Origin: Meandrina meandrites | Taxonomy: Eukaryota > Cnidaria > Anthozoa > Scleractinia > Meandrinidae | Reading direction: 5' to 3' | DNA: 64,000 bases | NCBI GenBank assembly: GCA_963693305.1 | Contig: OY855910.1 | Coordinates: 17,258,862 to 17,322,861, forward strand | In this document: piece after piece, positions 34,401 to 45,083 of the stretch | Numbering within the stretch: position 1 is the first letter of the stretch | Layout: every line of letters begins with the position of its first letter | The notes under the pieces: model-generated | The model's database searches: none | Told to the model about the DNA's origin: nothing | The model's input: only the letters and a program-made list of their open reading frames with translations | Position numbers and translations under genes: made by a program

Positions 34401-37013
34401 ACCAATCTTTTTCATCAGTCCTTAACTTTAAGGGCTCATTTTAAGCCGCAGTTATAAGCTAGCCTCCACCTTGGGCTTTTGAGTGTAGGAACGCTACTTC
34501 TATGAAGCAGTTTTAGATTTCTACGTAAAATTCATTCGACCCCTTATGCGTCTTTGACATACAGACGAATTACTTGTATTAGCCCAAGTCGTCTCTAATG
34601 CCCCTCTAATGCCTTGTTCTTAGACATATTAAAGCAGATTTGTTCGTGTGGATGCATAATCTGTCTTTTGTCCATCTTTAGATATTTTTACATACAGCAA
34701 TGTTTTCAACAACATTGTTATCGTATAAAAAAGTTATGCCGACGTGACTAGACCGAAGCCAAGCTAACGACGTTCAGCCTATAACAGTAATTTCGGAACT
34801 AAATTTTCAAAAACTTATCTAAAGGCATATAACGGTGAAACAAATCTACTCACAAGAAGAGTAGATCTAATGAGGCCATAACAATGTGGATTTTATTTCT
34901 ACTGGTATGGGACATTTCAGAGGATAACTACACTAAAGATTGGCCCTTTCTCTCAGCCATGAGGCTTCTTTCCAACAACGTTTCTTGGAGGGGCTATATA
35001 CAAGGAAAATAATGGCCCCTAACCAATTCAAACACACGTAACAATGTCTGCCAGAAGTAGTATCCAAATTTCTTTTTTATGAAATTTCCCATGAAGTATC
35101 TCTTACTCTATAAACAAACTTTGAAATGAATTTTTCACCCATAGGACAATGGTAAAAATTGCAAGGAAACTGAATCATGTCAAACACAACTCTTAATTTT
35201 GAAACAAATTTGCTTGCAATATTGTGTTAGATGAAGGGTAAAACAAAAGATGATCTTTATAACGACAGCCCTATAAAAATAAAGCCAATTTCTGTTGTAT
35301 GACCTCATTCATTTTTTGTGATAAAATTTAAGTATAACTTTCCTTGTCATATCATTATCGAAATTCTTATAGATTTTATTAGATTACAACCACACACAGC
35401 GTTTCAAAGTTCTGTGACCTTGGCATAGTAAGGTATTGTAAACTATTGAGAAGTATTTTTATGTAGTGCTGTTGTTTTACTTTTTAAGGTGGTTCTTTCT
35501 TTTTAGTCTATAGATAAAGCGGTAGTCTGTTATTGTTCAAATGAAAATTCGTTATCGAGTCCTACTTTGATTTGGCAGTATTTATTACGCTGTACAAAGT
35601 GGTTCAAATTCTGTCGATGAGTACACGTGTCACAATTCAAATGAATCTCAGCTTTTTAGTACTACTGTACTTTAATGTGGTTCTATTTATATTGCTGAAA
35701 AAGGTGACAAACTGTAACTATTAATTCTGAAGTTAAAACTCTAGCGTAAGACTAATTGAGCAGTGCTTTCATTTCGTGTTGTTCATTATCCGTGTTGTAC
35801 AAGGTATTTTAAGTGGCTGTTATCAATATTTTTCAAAACAATTGCAAGTTTTCATTCTTTTGCAAAATGAACAAAAGCTACTAATTTAGCAATAAACCTG
35901 ATAAGGAAAACCCGTGTGTGGTACGATATCGGAGTAGTTTGAAAACAAGGCACGTTTGTTATGATAAATAGCAGCTAGTCAAGTTATTTTCAAAGGCACC
36001 ACCAAACTCTAAAAACTGTTTGCTGCAACAAACGTAAGACAACCAGAAATTAGAAAAAAGACAATTTCAAACAGGCGCAACTGAGTGTTAATACTTGAAT
36101 GTGGACGGAATATCTTGCCATCAACTAAATAAGTTTCTTATCAGCATAAAACTGCTATATATACAGTTTCTGATCTATTTTCATTGTGCTCTCTATCTCG
36201 CTTCTAAGAATCTATAAACAGTTCTCGATATCACGGACAGCGTGGTCGCAAAACTACAGAGGGTTTCCTGCGGAGAATCGCGTTTTTTTCTGATTTCCAG
36301 CACACAGAGCTCAGCCTTGACAATGTACTTAGCTAAAGCTAGTTTGGGTACGCGGGCAAGAAGCATAAATATGAATAAAAGCGGATTGTACATGAAAAAA
36401 AAAAGACAAAAAATACGAATCATTCTACGAAAGAGGCCGTGTAGACGAGTATTTATAAAATATCTGAAGGAAAAAGAAAGAAACGGAGGGAAGACAAACG
36501 TTTTAAGCCAAAGAACGAACTCCTCGTTCTGAGAACATATCGACTTTATCACAAATGGACGTGAGTAAGTTATTTACAATATTTTTTTGTGATATCCAAA
36601 ATATTGACGGCTTCGTGAAGTGTTATAAGCCTCAGACGAACCTCAACCTTAACTATTGTGAATGTCACAGAAACCTTATCCAATAATAACTTTTTACCTG
36701 ACTTGCTTCCCTATGCCCAGGGAAGCCAAGGCAAATAATTTTTACTTAATTGTCGCTTTTATTCTTTTATTGCAGGTTGTTTGGTGCCACAGGAATTTGC
36801 TCACATTGCTCCAAGCCAATACCGCCGCTGGAAATGGTCATGCGGGCTCGTGAACACATCTATCACCTCGACTGCTTCGCGTGCCAAGTTTGCCATTACA
36901 GATTCTGTGTCGGCGACAAGTTTTTCCTTCACTTCCATGTGGTCCTGTGTGAGGCTGATTACTATGACGTCACCAGCATTTTCCAGCAGATGCCTTACTA
37001 TGTGACTTCTTAA
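31407..37013 (+). CDS. LIM-only protein, LMO1/2/3-type (copy A)
   Basis: Three coding exons: 31407-31410 (just ATGG), 32798-33026 and 36776-37013. The introns, of 1387 and 3749 bp, are GT-AG. The product is 156 residues. LIM1 begins at residue 22: CAQC, 17 residues, HEEC, CSYC, 19 residues, CKRD. LIM2 follows the family-typical RLFGATG linker: CSHC, 18 residues, HLDC, CQVC, 18 residues, CEAD. Every zinc ligand is intact. RALDQFWHEECLKC and EMVMRAREHIYHLDCFAC are close to vertebrate LMO1/LMO3. LMO proteins have no DNA-binding domain; they bridge LDB/CLIM and bHLH or GATA factors in nuclear complexes (family knowledge). The tail after LIM2 (DVTSIFQQMPYYVTS) is short and specific to this copy. 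A paralogue with the same exon structure faces it at 45083-40901. AATAAA at 37647 is a possible 3' end. Confidence 0.9.
32274..32316. repeat. GATT microsatellite
   Basis: A run of GATT units (GATTGATTGATTGATTG with one GATC interruption) inside intron 1 of LMO copy A. Confidence 0.85.
33295..33432 (+). mobile_element. short dispersed element (partner at 46.64-46.79 kb)
   Basis: Blocks CCAACCGAAATG, AAGGGCTA, AGTCCACAATT, TTCCGGAA and GCTTTCCAACCGAAATTTC occur in the same order, reversed, at about 46641-46793. It lies in intron 2 of LMO copy A. This is an interspersed repeat of unknown class. Confidence 0.6.
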
Positions 37014-37646
37014 AACCTTTAAAATTTCCTTGACATTTTCCTTGCTATGGAATTCGCTGAATAGCCGGTTTAATACAGTTTTTTATCATTTCGTTAACTT
37101 TAATGAAGACGCCATTAGTAAGCAAGTAAGTAATTAAGTATCGGGTTGACTTTAAAATACTGAAAGATGTCAGAAACATGTTAACGCAATTACAGAATAC
37201 CAAAATAATACAAGTATGAAAAGAAAGGAGGTTTGTATCAAAGCAATCTTAAAGTGACAGTGTCATGAGCTGCGCATACGTCGTTTTCCAATTTGAAAAG
37301 TTTCGGTGGAATTTTTCAAGACTGTGCAGTGGCCAAAAGATGGCATAGAGAAGTGGTGTTGGTCACTTCGAACTTTGAACTTGTTGGCCTAATTTATTCT
37401 TGACACATGCACGTGCTATCTTCTCGTATCCGATTGGTTTATAGACAATGGAATTGAATGTACCACACAATAGCTTGCACATGCGCCGAACAGTGGGGGC
37501 TTACATGTTTGCTATAGACATAATCATTTTGAATACGACCTTGGAATTTTATGCATATATATTTTTTTAAATAGGGTCGTCTTTTTATAATGCGCATTGT
37601 ATCAGGAATAACATTTTATTATTACATGTAAAAGAAAGAGATTTTT

Positions 37647-37652
37647 AATAAA
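37647..37652 (+). terminator. possible polyadenylation signal of LMO copy A
   Basis: AATAAA about 630 bp after the stop codon at 37013, the first canonical hexamer I noticed downstream on this strand. The assignment is tentative. Confidence 0.3.
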
Positions 37653-37997
37653 GAGGCTATATATTTTAATGAAAATTTTCGTTAAAAATTGTGTTATCTT
37701 CTTCAATGTCGGGTTTGTAGCAATATTAGGTCATCAAGAAAAGGATAAAAGCTACATGTAACGTTGGCTGCGCTGAAAGTTGTTGTGATCGAGTTAAAGC
37801 CAGTTGAGTCAACCTCACACCGTAGATAGTAATGTAACTCAGAGGAATTCTCTATCGTTGGAACATATTGCTATTGAATTAAAGGGAAAATAATCTAAAA
37901 CGAAAACTTGTTGAAAACAGGTTAACTATATTGCAGTGGTAACACAATATCTGCCATTATGGGTTCTGAATTACTCGCACGCCGCCATTTTGAATTC

Positions 37998-38080
37998 GGC
38001 GACGTCATATGGTTGCCCTTTTTTGCATAATATTAACGCTATCGAGTTCTGATAATGAGGGCAACCATGTGACGTCATAG
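37998..38080. repeat. small inverted repeat with GACGTCA arms
   Basis: GACGTCATATGGTTGCCCT at about 38000-38018 is matched in reverse by AGGGCAACCATGTGACGTC at about 38058-38076. It is either a hairpin element or a tiny MITE. The arms contain a CRE-like GACGTCA core, which may be coincidental. Confidence 0.6.
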
Positions 38081-38100
38081 TTCCTAAATATTTTTACAAC

Positions 38101-38764
38101 TTATTTCAACAAGTTTTCAGCTGAAACAACATTTGCAACATTTTTATGACAATTTCTTTCAAAGATGGAGGTTCACTTACAGTCAAACCGGATGTTCTTT
38201 TCATGGGAACTCTGCAATGTTGCGGCGCAATGTTCCAATATTGATTGACAGTTTGATCTAACCAACTTGCAACTTTCAATCCAAATTTGCTCGAGCAAGT
38301 TGCCAAGTTCCAAGTTTTCATTTTGCAGAAAAACAAGGTAATACCAGCTCGGTTTCAAAGAAACAGAAAATAATTGCTCTTTGGTCTAGTGTTTTATCAA
38401 CAGACGGCGAGAAATTGGCGGCAGGTTTTGTTCAAATTTCCAAGCTGGGAATTCTGCTTTTAAAAAAATTCAAATTTGCTCCGAGTTACGGCTTACGAAG
38501 CACGATTCCACTTTGGCAGTCTGAACTGTCAATAATTTCTCGCAGTCTGTGCATAAACAGAAACAAACATCCCCGTGCATATATCGGCTTCCTCGAAATG
38601 ATTGCCAATCGCTGGCGACTTAAATTCAGCAATGCGTTGATAAAGGTGTCTGGCTGATCTAAGGGATCGTTTGGCCATGATGGAAACTGTTCATAAATGA
38701 ATACGAGAACGTAACGCGAATGTTCCTGAACCTCAATTATCCGCAGGTCCCTAGCCAGCATTTT
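38101..38764 (-). CDS. candidate 3' exons of an unidentified minus-strand gene
   Basis: Three exons can be joined in frame. 38764-38497 encodes ARDLRIIEVQEHSRYVLVFI and, further on, EQFPSWPNDPLDQPDTF. 38378-38181 encodes LQNENLELGNLLEQIWIESC, SNCQSILEHC and so on. A short last piece from about 38120 ends ENLLK-stop. Donors are C|GTAAGCC and T|GTAAGTG; the last intron would be 60 bp with acceptor GTTGTTTCAG. The middle acceptor (CAAAG|AG) is weak. Composition is balanced and amphipathic, looking like a helical, soluble protein, unlike the AT-biased chance frames nearby. The first exon's acceptor (CCCCCATAG) sits against the poly-C/poly-G tract. The 5' exons were not found, so this may be the end of a real gene or a translocated fragment. 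I do not recognise the family. Confidence 0.4.
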
Positions 38765-38771
38765 CTATGGG

Positions 38772-38803
38772 GGTGGTGGTGGGAGAGGGGGGGGGGGGGG
38801 GGG
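38772..38803. repeat. poly-G tract with GGT repeats
   Basis: GGTGGTGGTGGGAG followed by an unbroken run of about 18 G. It can form a G-quadruplex on the plus strand and is likely length-variable. Confidence 0.8.
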
Positions 38804-38878
38804 TTGTTGTGTTAGAACGCCATATATAGCGGCGATCTGAAGATTGAATTTTGTATTGGGGATACGGGAGTATCCCTC

Positions 38879-38939
38879 CGTGGGCTCTCTGTGACAGCAT
38901 TTCGTGTGCGTGGGCTCTCTGTGACAGCATTTCGTGTGT
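38879..38939. repeat. tandem duplication, two 30-bp units
   Basis: GTGGGCTCTCTGTGACAGCA followed by TTTCGTGTGC/T occurs twice head to tail with one base change at the end. Confidence 0.85.
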
Positions 38940-39129
38940 TTGGAAGGTAGTTTGATATGAAACTAGGCAGCCAAAAGCGAACGTAAAACATGAATATTTT
39001 TTGAACTTTTTAAATTTAAAATTGATTTTTGATCAACATTTTGTGACATGTAATTCACAATTTTATAAAGGCAGACACAAAAATGGTATCTTTACTATAC
39101 GTCAAGTCTTAAGTGCCAAAGCATAAAAT

Positions 39130-39345
39130 GTGTCACGCAGCAAATCTACAAAGAGTGGACCTTCGATTGAAGAAAGCCAAGTAAAAGGAGGAAACATGTC
39201 GATGAAAATGACTGTTATTTTTGTCAACGAAGACGGAACACCTACCCCTAAGTTCAAAGCTTCCATCGTGCTGGCTTATTCGGAAGAAACAGTTTGTTTA
39301 GACTTCATTCTAAAAGTTAATATCAGTCATTCTTTTTTCAAAAAG
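39130..39345 (+). other. possible orphan coding exon
   Basis: An open plus-strand frame reads SRSKSTKSGPSIEESQVKGG and then MSMKMTVIFVNEDGTPTPKF, continuing KASIVLAYSEETVCLDF. The composition is protein-like up to about 39325, then degrades into a poly-G tract. The first ATG in frame is at 39196. I found no convincing partner exons and do not recognise the family. It may be a fragment of a gene broken up by the repeats on each side. Confidence 0.25.
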
Positions 39346-39589
39346 TCACGTTGTTTTGACTCGTCGGTCCACAAAGGGCGGATTTCCACAGCTCAGCTCG
39401 TGGTGGGGGTGGGGGGGGGGGGGGGGGGAGCGGACGCATCCGTCGCATCCCTTCCCTACAGGCGAGTAGCCGTTAAACCTTTGTCGACTGACTGATGACG
39501 TTTCAAGAATCGTCGCGCATGTGGACAAACCTGTCCGAGTAATATTGCCCTTTATTACATGGCCGTCTCTCAAAAGGACTGGGAACTAC

Positions 39590-40230
39590 CAAAATCGCGA
39601 ATTTCATTGGCTAAAATCGATATTGACCGCGGTCTAGATTTTCCCATCTAGACCGGCATCTAGACCGGTTGCACTTACGTTGAGAAGTTTACAAACAAAA
39701 ATGCAAAAACGTTGACTTGTTTCTTCTAAAAAATAATAAACGAAAGAACCAGTAGCTTGACGAGGAAAAAAGGTGACAAACTTTGGTAAATTTTCGTTCA
39801 GTTCACAGGCACGAAATCAAAACACCAGCTAGAAACGATTTTGCGAGGTAATTGCAAGGTCAGAAGTTTAAAGCAATAATCACGATTAAATTAAGAGCGA
39901 TTAAAATATCCGTAAGAACATTCCAACAGTCGATTAAAGAGGCTAGAGAAGTTGAAAACATACCTGCCGATGATATCGACCTTCTCTTGTTCTAATTTTT
40001 CCGTGATCGCCGTTCACTAGCAAAATGTCAGCGAGTACGGCGAACCGAAGCGAATTTTTAAGCTGAAAGGTTTTCTAGTTTGGCCATATAATAAACATCT
40101 TACTAACCGAGCTTAGTCGGTCTGTATGGAAGAATCTTGACCTCGGTCGTGAGTACAGACCTCACTGCGTTCGGTCGACATGAAAAACGGCTCAAAGCCG
40201 AGAGTGAGTTCTTGGAAAAGGGCACATAGA
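39590..40230. mobile_element. interspersed repeat material (TCTAGACCGG and CGAGCTTAGTCGGTCTG blocks)
   Basis: About 39630-39670 holds three inverted and direct copies of the (GG)TCTAGA(CCGG) unit. About 40105-40205 carries CCGAGCTTAGTCGGTCTG ... GACCTCGGTCGTGAGTACAG ... CTCACTGCGTTCGGTCGACA, a palindromic arrangement typical of short transposon ends. No coding content; boundaries are approximate. Confidence 0.5.
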
Positions 40231-40900
40231 GTGCAAATTAATTCTCTGGCGAAACGAACTATGTAACAATATCCGAAACCCTTGCTGTCAAACCACGAAC
40301 TGCAAAGGAGTTCAGAACCACTTTAAGTTTTTTATGGATGGCTTTAAACATTTCTGACAAAAAATTTAAAAAATGTTAGGAAATGTGTTTTTGATAACTA
40401 GCCAAAAGCATATCTAAGTGACCAGCCTCGATAGGTCACAAATTGCGTACATATGACCAGTTTTGCTGTTGCCATAACAACAAATGCAAAGCGCGCGAGT
40501 GACCTCATAACTCAGACAAGACTCAGAGAAACAAACCAGAATGGTGGAAAAAACACTTCTAAAATAGCCGGTGTTTCTAAAACACTTTTCTGCAACGAAA
40601 TCTTCGCCTAGATTCCCTCTATTTATCTCAGAACATGCTGATGTTGTCTGAGCCTCGTGAGGGTATAATCGTTTGCATTCTATTTTTAAACCTCGCGCGC
40701 TTCGCTATTTCTAGAGCCATATGCATCCCATTTCTTTCCTTACTAAATGTCTTTCATTCTTGTACTAAACGTTCTACATCAGCTGCATCTTCTACATCGG
40801 GAGAGCTTTGATGAATGCCAAAGACGGCCGGGAAGATATAGTGTTGTGAGCCAGGTTTTTAAAACTAACTTTCGGCCGGAAATCAAGTTACAAAGAAAGG

Positions 40901-43900
40901 TCAGACGAAAAAGGGTGTTGGGAAAAAGAAGCTTCTGTCGACATAGTAGTGATCTTGACAGCGAACTGTGTTGTAGTGAAGATAAAACCTGTCGCCGACA
41001 CAGAATCTGTAGCGACAGACATGGCACGCAAAGCAGTCGAGATGATAGACATGTTCACCAGCCCGCATGACCATTTCCAGCGGAGGTATTGTTTTTAAGC
41101 ATCGAGAGCAAATTCCCGTGGCACCAAACAACCTGCAAATAAAGTATGTTGGAATATAATGATATGATAAGTGAGGCTTACTTAGAAAAACGTTCAATGT
41201 TTCGTTATAATCCACCAAGCATTCTTCTGTCGTGTTAATTGGTACACCTCTACTAGACAATTATCACACGATAATTTCCAGTTAAGAGTAATAATGTCCA
41301 AATTGAAACGCGTGCGTGGCAATCGCTGTTCACGTGCTAATGATCTGACCACAAGATGAATAGAAATTGATAGCGTCATGTTCAAGGCCAAGGTTTTCGT
41401 CGCACGCAGCGGATTTGCCTTGATGGGAAACGACAGTGAAAAATAATCTTGGAGGATTAGCTATAGGTATACTATTACAGACTTCTATTTCTTCCATTGG
41501 TTAATAAAGCTACAATGAGCGACAAAAGTGTTGAGACACTCCGCTCTTCTTGGGTACCTCGGATACATCTTATCCGTCATCTCTTCGATATTACCCCCTC
41601 CCCCCGAAACAAGTTGGATTTGCTATCTGCAAGACTTGCTTTGTTCCTGTACAATTGAACAGGGGGAGAGGGGATGGTTCACATTCTACACGGGAGTTAA
41701 AGTGGAATTTTGGAAATATCGGAATTGGCACACATTTAACCAATTGTTGCAACTACTTTTGTCGCTCATTGTAGTTTTTAGTTTTAGTATAAGTTTTAGG
41801 GGAAAAAAGTTCATTTTTGGCCAATGTTGGCTCAACATGTATTAATCGATAGAGCAGCCCCAGTCAGTACTTCATTGTTACTAAATGTGCAGTGTCAGTT
41901 GTGGAGTAAAACATTTATGAATAACTTTAATTCTCTAATATCACACGGGAATATAAATCGGGATATAAACGCTAATGGCAGCTGCGTCAACTAAAACGCA
42001 CTCGTGCAATATTTTAAGGCATACCACTAGAAAAATCCATAACAACGGTAGTATTCATTTTAAGTTATCACCGGACTGCATGTGCTCAGAAGAAAGAAAG
42101 CTTTGACGATAAGAGATTCCACAGCTGCTCGAAGTTGAAACAAACGAAGACTTTTTAAAATTTCTTTCATGAAATTAATTCGAAATTATTAAACATCTTT
42201 GTTTCTACAGAAATACGGTTGAGTCAGATTTTATTTTTTAATCCATTACTTCACACGAAGTATCTTGTGAACTATTTCATGAAAATCACTAATTAATTTT
42301 CAAAAGAAGTAGAACACATTCAGTCCCGTGATTGTATGACGTCATCAAGTGGCAACACCTTGCATGAAAGTATGGAGAAGATTATGTTGACCACATTTGA
42401 AAGATTTCAGTGTTCATGAAAACATGCAGTTGCTATTTTAAGTTTCTTTTTGTATATTTGTTTGGCAAACCCTCAAAAAACTGCTGGAAATTTCACAAAT
42501 AAATAGTAAGTGTATATGTAAAGCTTTTAAGCACTTTCCAGCATTGTACATTAAGAAATGTTAAAAATATTCTTCTTGAAATATATCTTTCAAGTTAATA
42601 AGTTTGACATCGAAAAACTCTATTTCCCTCCGAAATTGTAGCCCCGGGAAAATGGAAAAAACTATGTTGCTGCTTATAACGAATAACAATATTAAACAGA
42701 AAGGTGTTTCACTCACACATGTAATTATGGGTGGGTAAAAATGAAATAAAAACGTATAACCATAGAATAATCAATGAAAGTACTGGCTTGTAGTTTATTT
42801 TATAAACTATAAGCAAAGAATACGTTAATATTCTTAGCAGGTTGGCTATTCCTAGCAAAGGTATTGCAACAGTCTAAGGTAAAGTACAAACCGCGATAAG
42901 AAAATGATGAAACAAAAAGATAGTTTCATTTTACTACTTTACTTTATACCCCCTTTTTAGCAACCGAGTCGAAACAAAATAAACTTCATGGCAAGGTTTA
43001 CAAAGTAAAAAGTATTCCAATAATTTAGTGAAGCTCTCTTTAATTAAAAAAAAATGTACGATTAGCTTTAGTAACGTATTGGTACACAGCAGGGCACAGC
43101 TGATGATGAAGATGAATTTTTTGTAAAATGGATTTCGATTCCTTCACCACTGCAAGTAGCTCGACCAAACATTTCGGCCAGGAAAGAAAAAGCTTTCCAT
43201 TTGTTTTCGTGTTGTTTTTTGTATTTAATCGAAACTAACCTCGGCATCGAAGACTTGGTTGGTCACCAAAAACGTTTTAGAGCTTTGATTTTAAGAGTCT
43301 ATATCAAGAAATTTTCGTTATGTCCTATAGCTCTAAATCATAGAAATCCTAATTTTAAAGAATGGAAACCAATATATCGACATATAAATACAGAGAATTT
43401 CCGTGATTTTATTTTGAAGCCTAACGTTCCTCCCACGTAAAATCTCTCTCTTGTATTTCTTCGAAGCTTAATAATAAATTATTGAAGATCTTCTTTCATA
43501 GGGAGAACGGATTGTCTGGTGTAAAAAACTTTCTTTGGAGCCCTCCGTTATTATTTACAAACAGTCGCACATACCTGTTACCTATGAACTAAATTGTAAA
43601 AATTAGTCGCAACAAGCACTTTCTCTGACCTGGAACTTGTTTTTGAAGTAATGAGACAATAGTGTCTGGGTTAAAGAACGTTCTAGTCGGATAAAGATAA
43701 GTTTCATTTATTCATGTTAACAAGGTTGGCAGAGCTCTTGAAAGTTGTTTGAACTATCATGATCCTTTAATCTTATTAACATGAAATATATTCTCCATCG
43801 AGATTTAGCCGAACTGCACGGAATTGAGATTCCTGTATCGTAATTTCATAAATATACACCACGATCTTCATAATGTGTGTCTATTGTGAACATAAACACT

Positions 43901-45083
43901 ATGAATAAATAATATCAAAAGAAAAGAGATAAAACGTTGCGAAAATTGAAATTTCAAATGTTGTTTGGCAGGCATTTGAGAGATTCGATTTACTTTAAAC
44001 CTTACTGCGAGTCGTTCACATTTTAATTTACTACAAGTTGTAAATTAGTCCATTTGCCTGTAAGATTTTTCGTAGGAACTTCGGCGTGTCAGTGAGACAC
44101 CTGAAAGTTTGAATATCTGCGTTGTTGCACAGGAATTTCTAAATTTGGAATCTTTTTGACGTCTTGAAAAGCCTAATATGTTATTCTCCCTTACCTTGCC
44201 AAGTTTATTCAAGGGCAATAACTTTATTGTTATTAAAAAAAGAAAGCCTCACCTGATGTAGTCTCGTTTACAAAGTATTAAATCTCCTTTGAGGTAAAAC
44301 TTGAAGCTCAAGTCAGCCAGCTGTGTATTGCAGTAAGAACATTTTAAACACTCTTCATGCCAGAACTGGTCCAAAGCTCGCAGCAAAAACTTCCCCTCGA
44401 TTTTTTTATTACATTGTGCACAGATTTTCAGTTCCTTCGGCTTTTCATCCTCCGCCTTTTTACAATCTTTGTCTTTGTCTTCTACAATTGAGAAACCGCT
44501 CATTAGAGAGTTATTTAAATCTTGAATACACGCGAGTGTAACGCGCGAGTCTGAGCACCCCGTATCATTTATTAAGGAAATATTTGGAATATTCACAGCC
44601 TTTTTGCACGAAACGTTTCCAACAAAATAAATGGCTATATTTATTTTACCAGTATACTATCTGGTTGGTTGCAAAAATTACGGCACAATATTATAAGCAA
44701 TAAAATTAGTTGAAAGTTCATTGTATGGAAACAAATTGTCATTACGGGATAATTTATCTTACACCCGTCCCCGCACTCGGTCAAAGACCGGATAAATCGA
44801 TTCATTCAGGTGATAAATCCGACCTTGACTGTACAATCGATGGATTTTATCCGCTGAATAGAGATTTATCTAAGGTTATCCGCCCCTTGAACAACTGGTT
44901 CCATAGTTTGTCTTGAAACTTCTTGGATCGTAAAAGGCTTCGCGTGTTGGTTGAAAAAGTCGCAAACATGCCGCGCTACAAAAAGGCATGGAGAAGTTTA
45001 TATCGTCTTGCAACTTGAAGCTAAAACAGCAGCAAAATGGTTTGTCAGGGATTCAAGTACTCAAAGATTGCTCTCTTACCCAT
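40901..45083 (-). CDS. LIM-only protein, LMO1/2/3-type (copy B)
   Basis: Three coding exons on the minus strand: 45083-45080 (ATGG, donor GTAAGA), 44481-44253 and 41132-40901; 154 residues. Exon 2 is 229 bp, exactly as in copy A, and both proteins have 21 residues before the first LIM cysteine. LIM1 differs from copy A by one residue (N for D after CAQC). LIM2 ends in C-x2-H where copy A has C-x2-D, still an allowed zinc ligand set. The C-terminus (YYVDRSFFFPTPFFV) differs. A single-exon reading from the in-frame ATG at 44503 is the alternative start. I prefer the spliced ATGG because the acceptor TCTCAATTGTAG at 44482 puts the gene in the same phase and length as copy A. The role should be the same kind of nuclear LDB-binding bridge (family knowledge). 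Confidence 0.88.
44755..44910. mobile_element. foldback element related to the MITE at 14.7 kb
   Basis: It contains GGATAAATC, GATAAATCC, GATTTATC and GGTTATCC and ends in TTGAACAACTGG. That is the reversed end pattern of the 14704-14846 element (CAGTTGTTCAAA...GGATAA). It lies in intron 1 of LMO copy B. The arms are more diverged. Confidence 0.5.

Noticed and set aside
36193..36552. Frames of 96-119 codons on both strands inside LMO A intron 2
   Set aside because: They overlap each other on opposite strands, are compositionally biased (Lys/Arg versus Phe/Leu) and have no splice or family support.
43201..43440. 79-codon plus-strand frame in LMO B intron 2
   Set aside because: Starts with TTG, no splice sites at the edges, no recognisable domain.
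44504..44596. Longer LMO B N-terminus
   Set aside because: The 44596 start is GTG, and the whole extension is bypassed if the acceptor at 44482 is used, which matches the exon length and phase of LMO A exactly.
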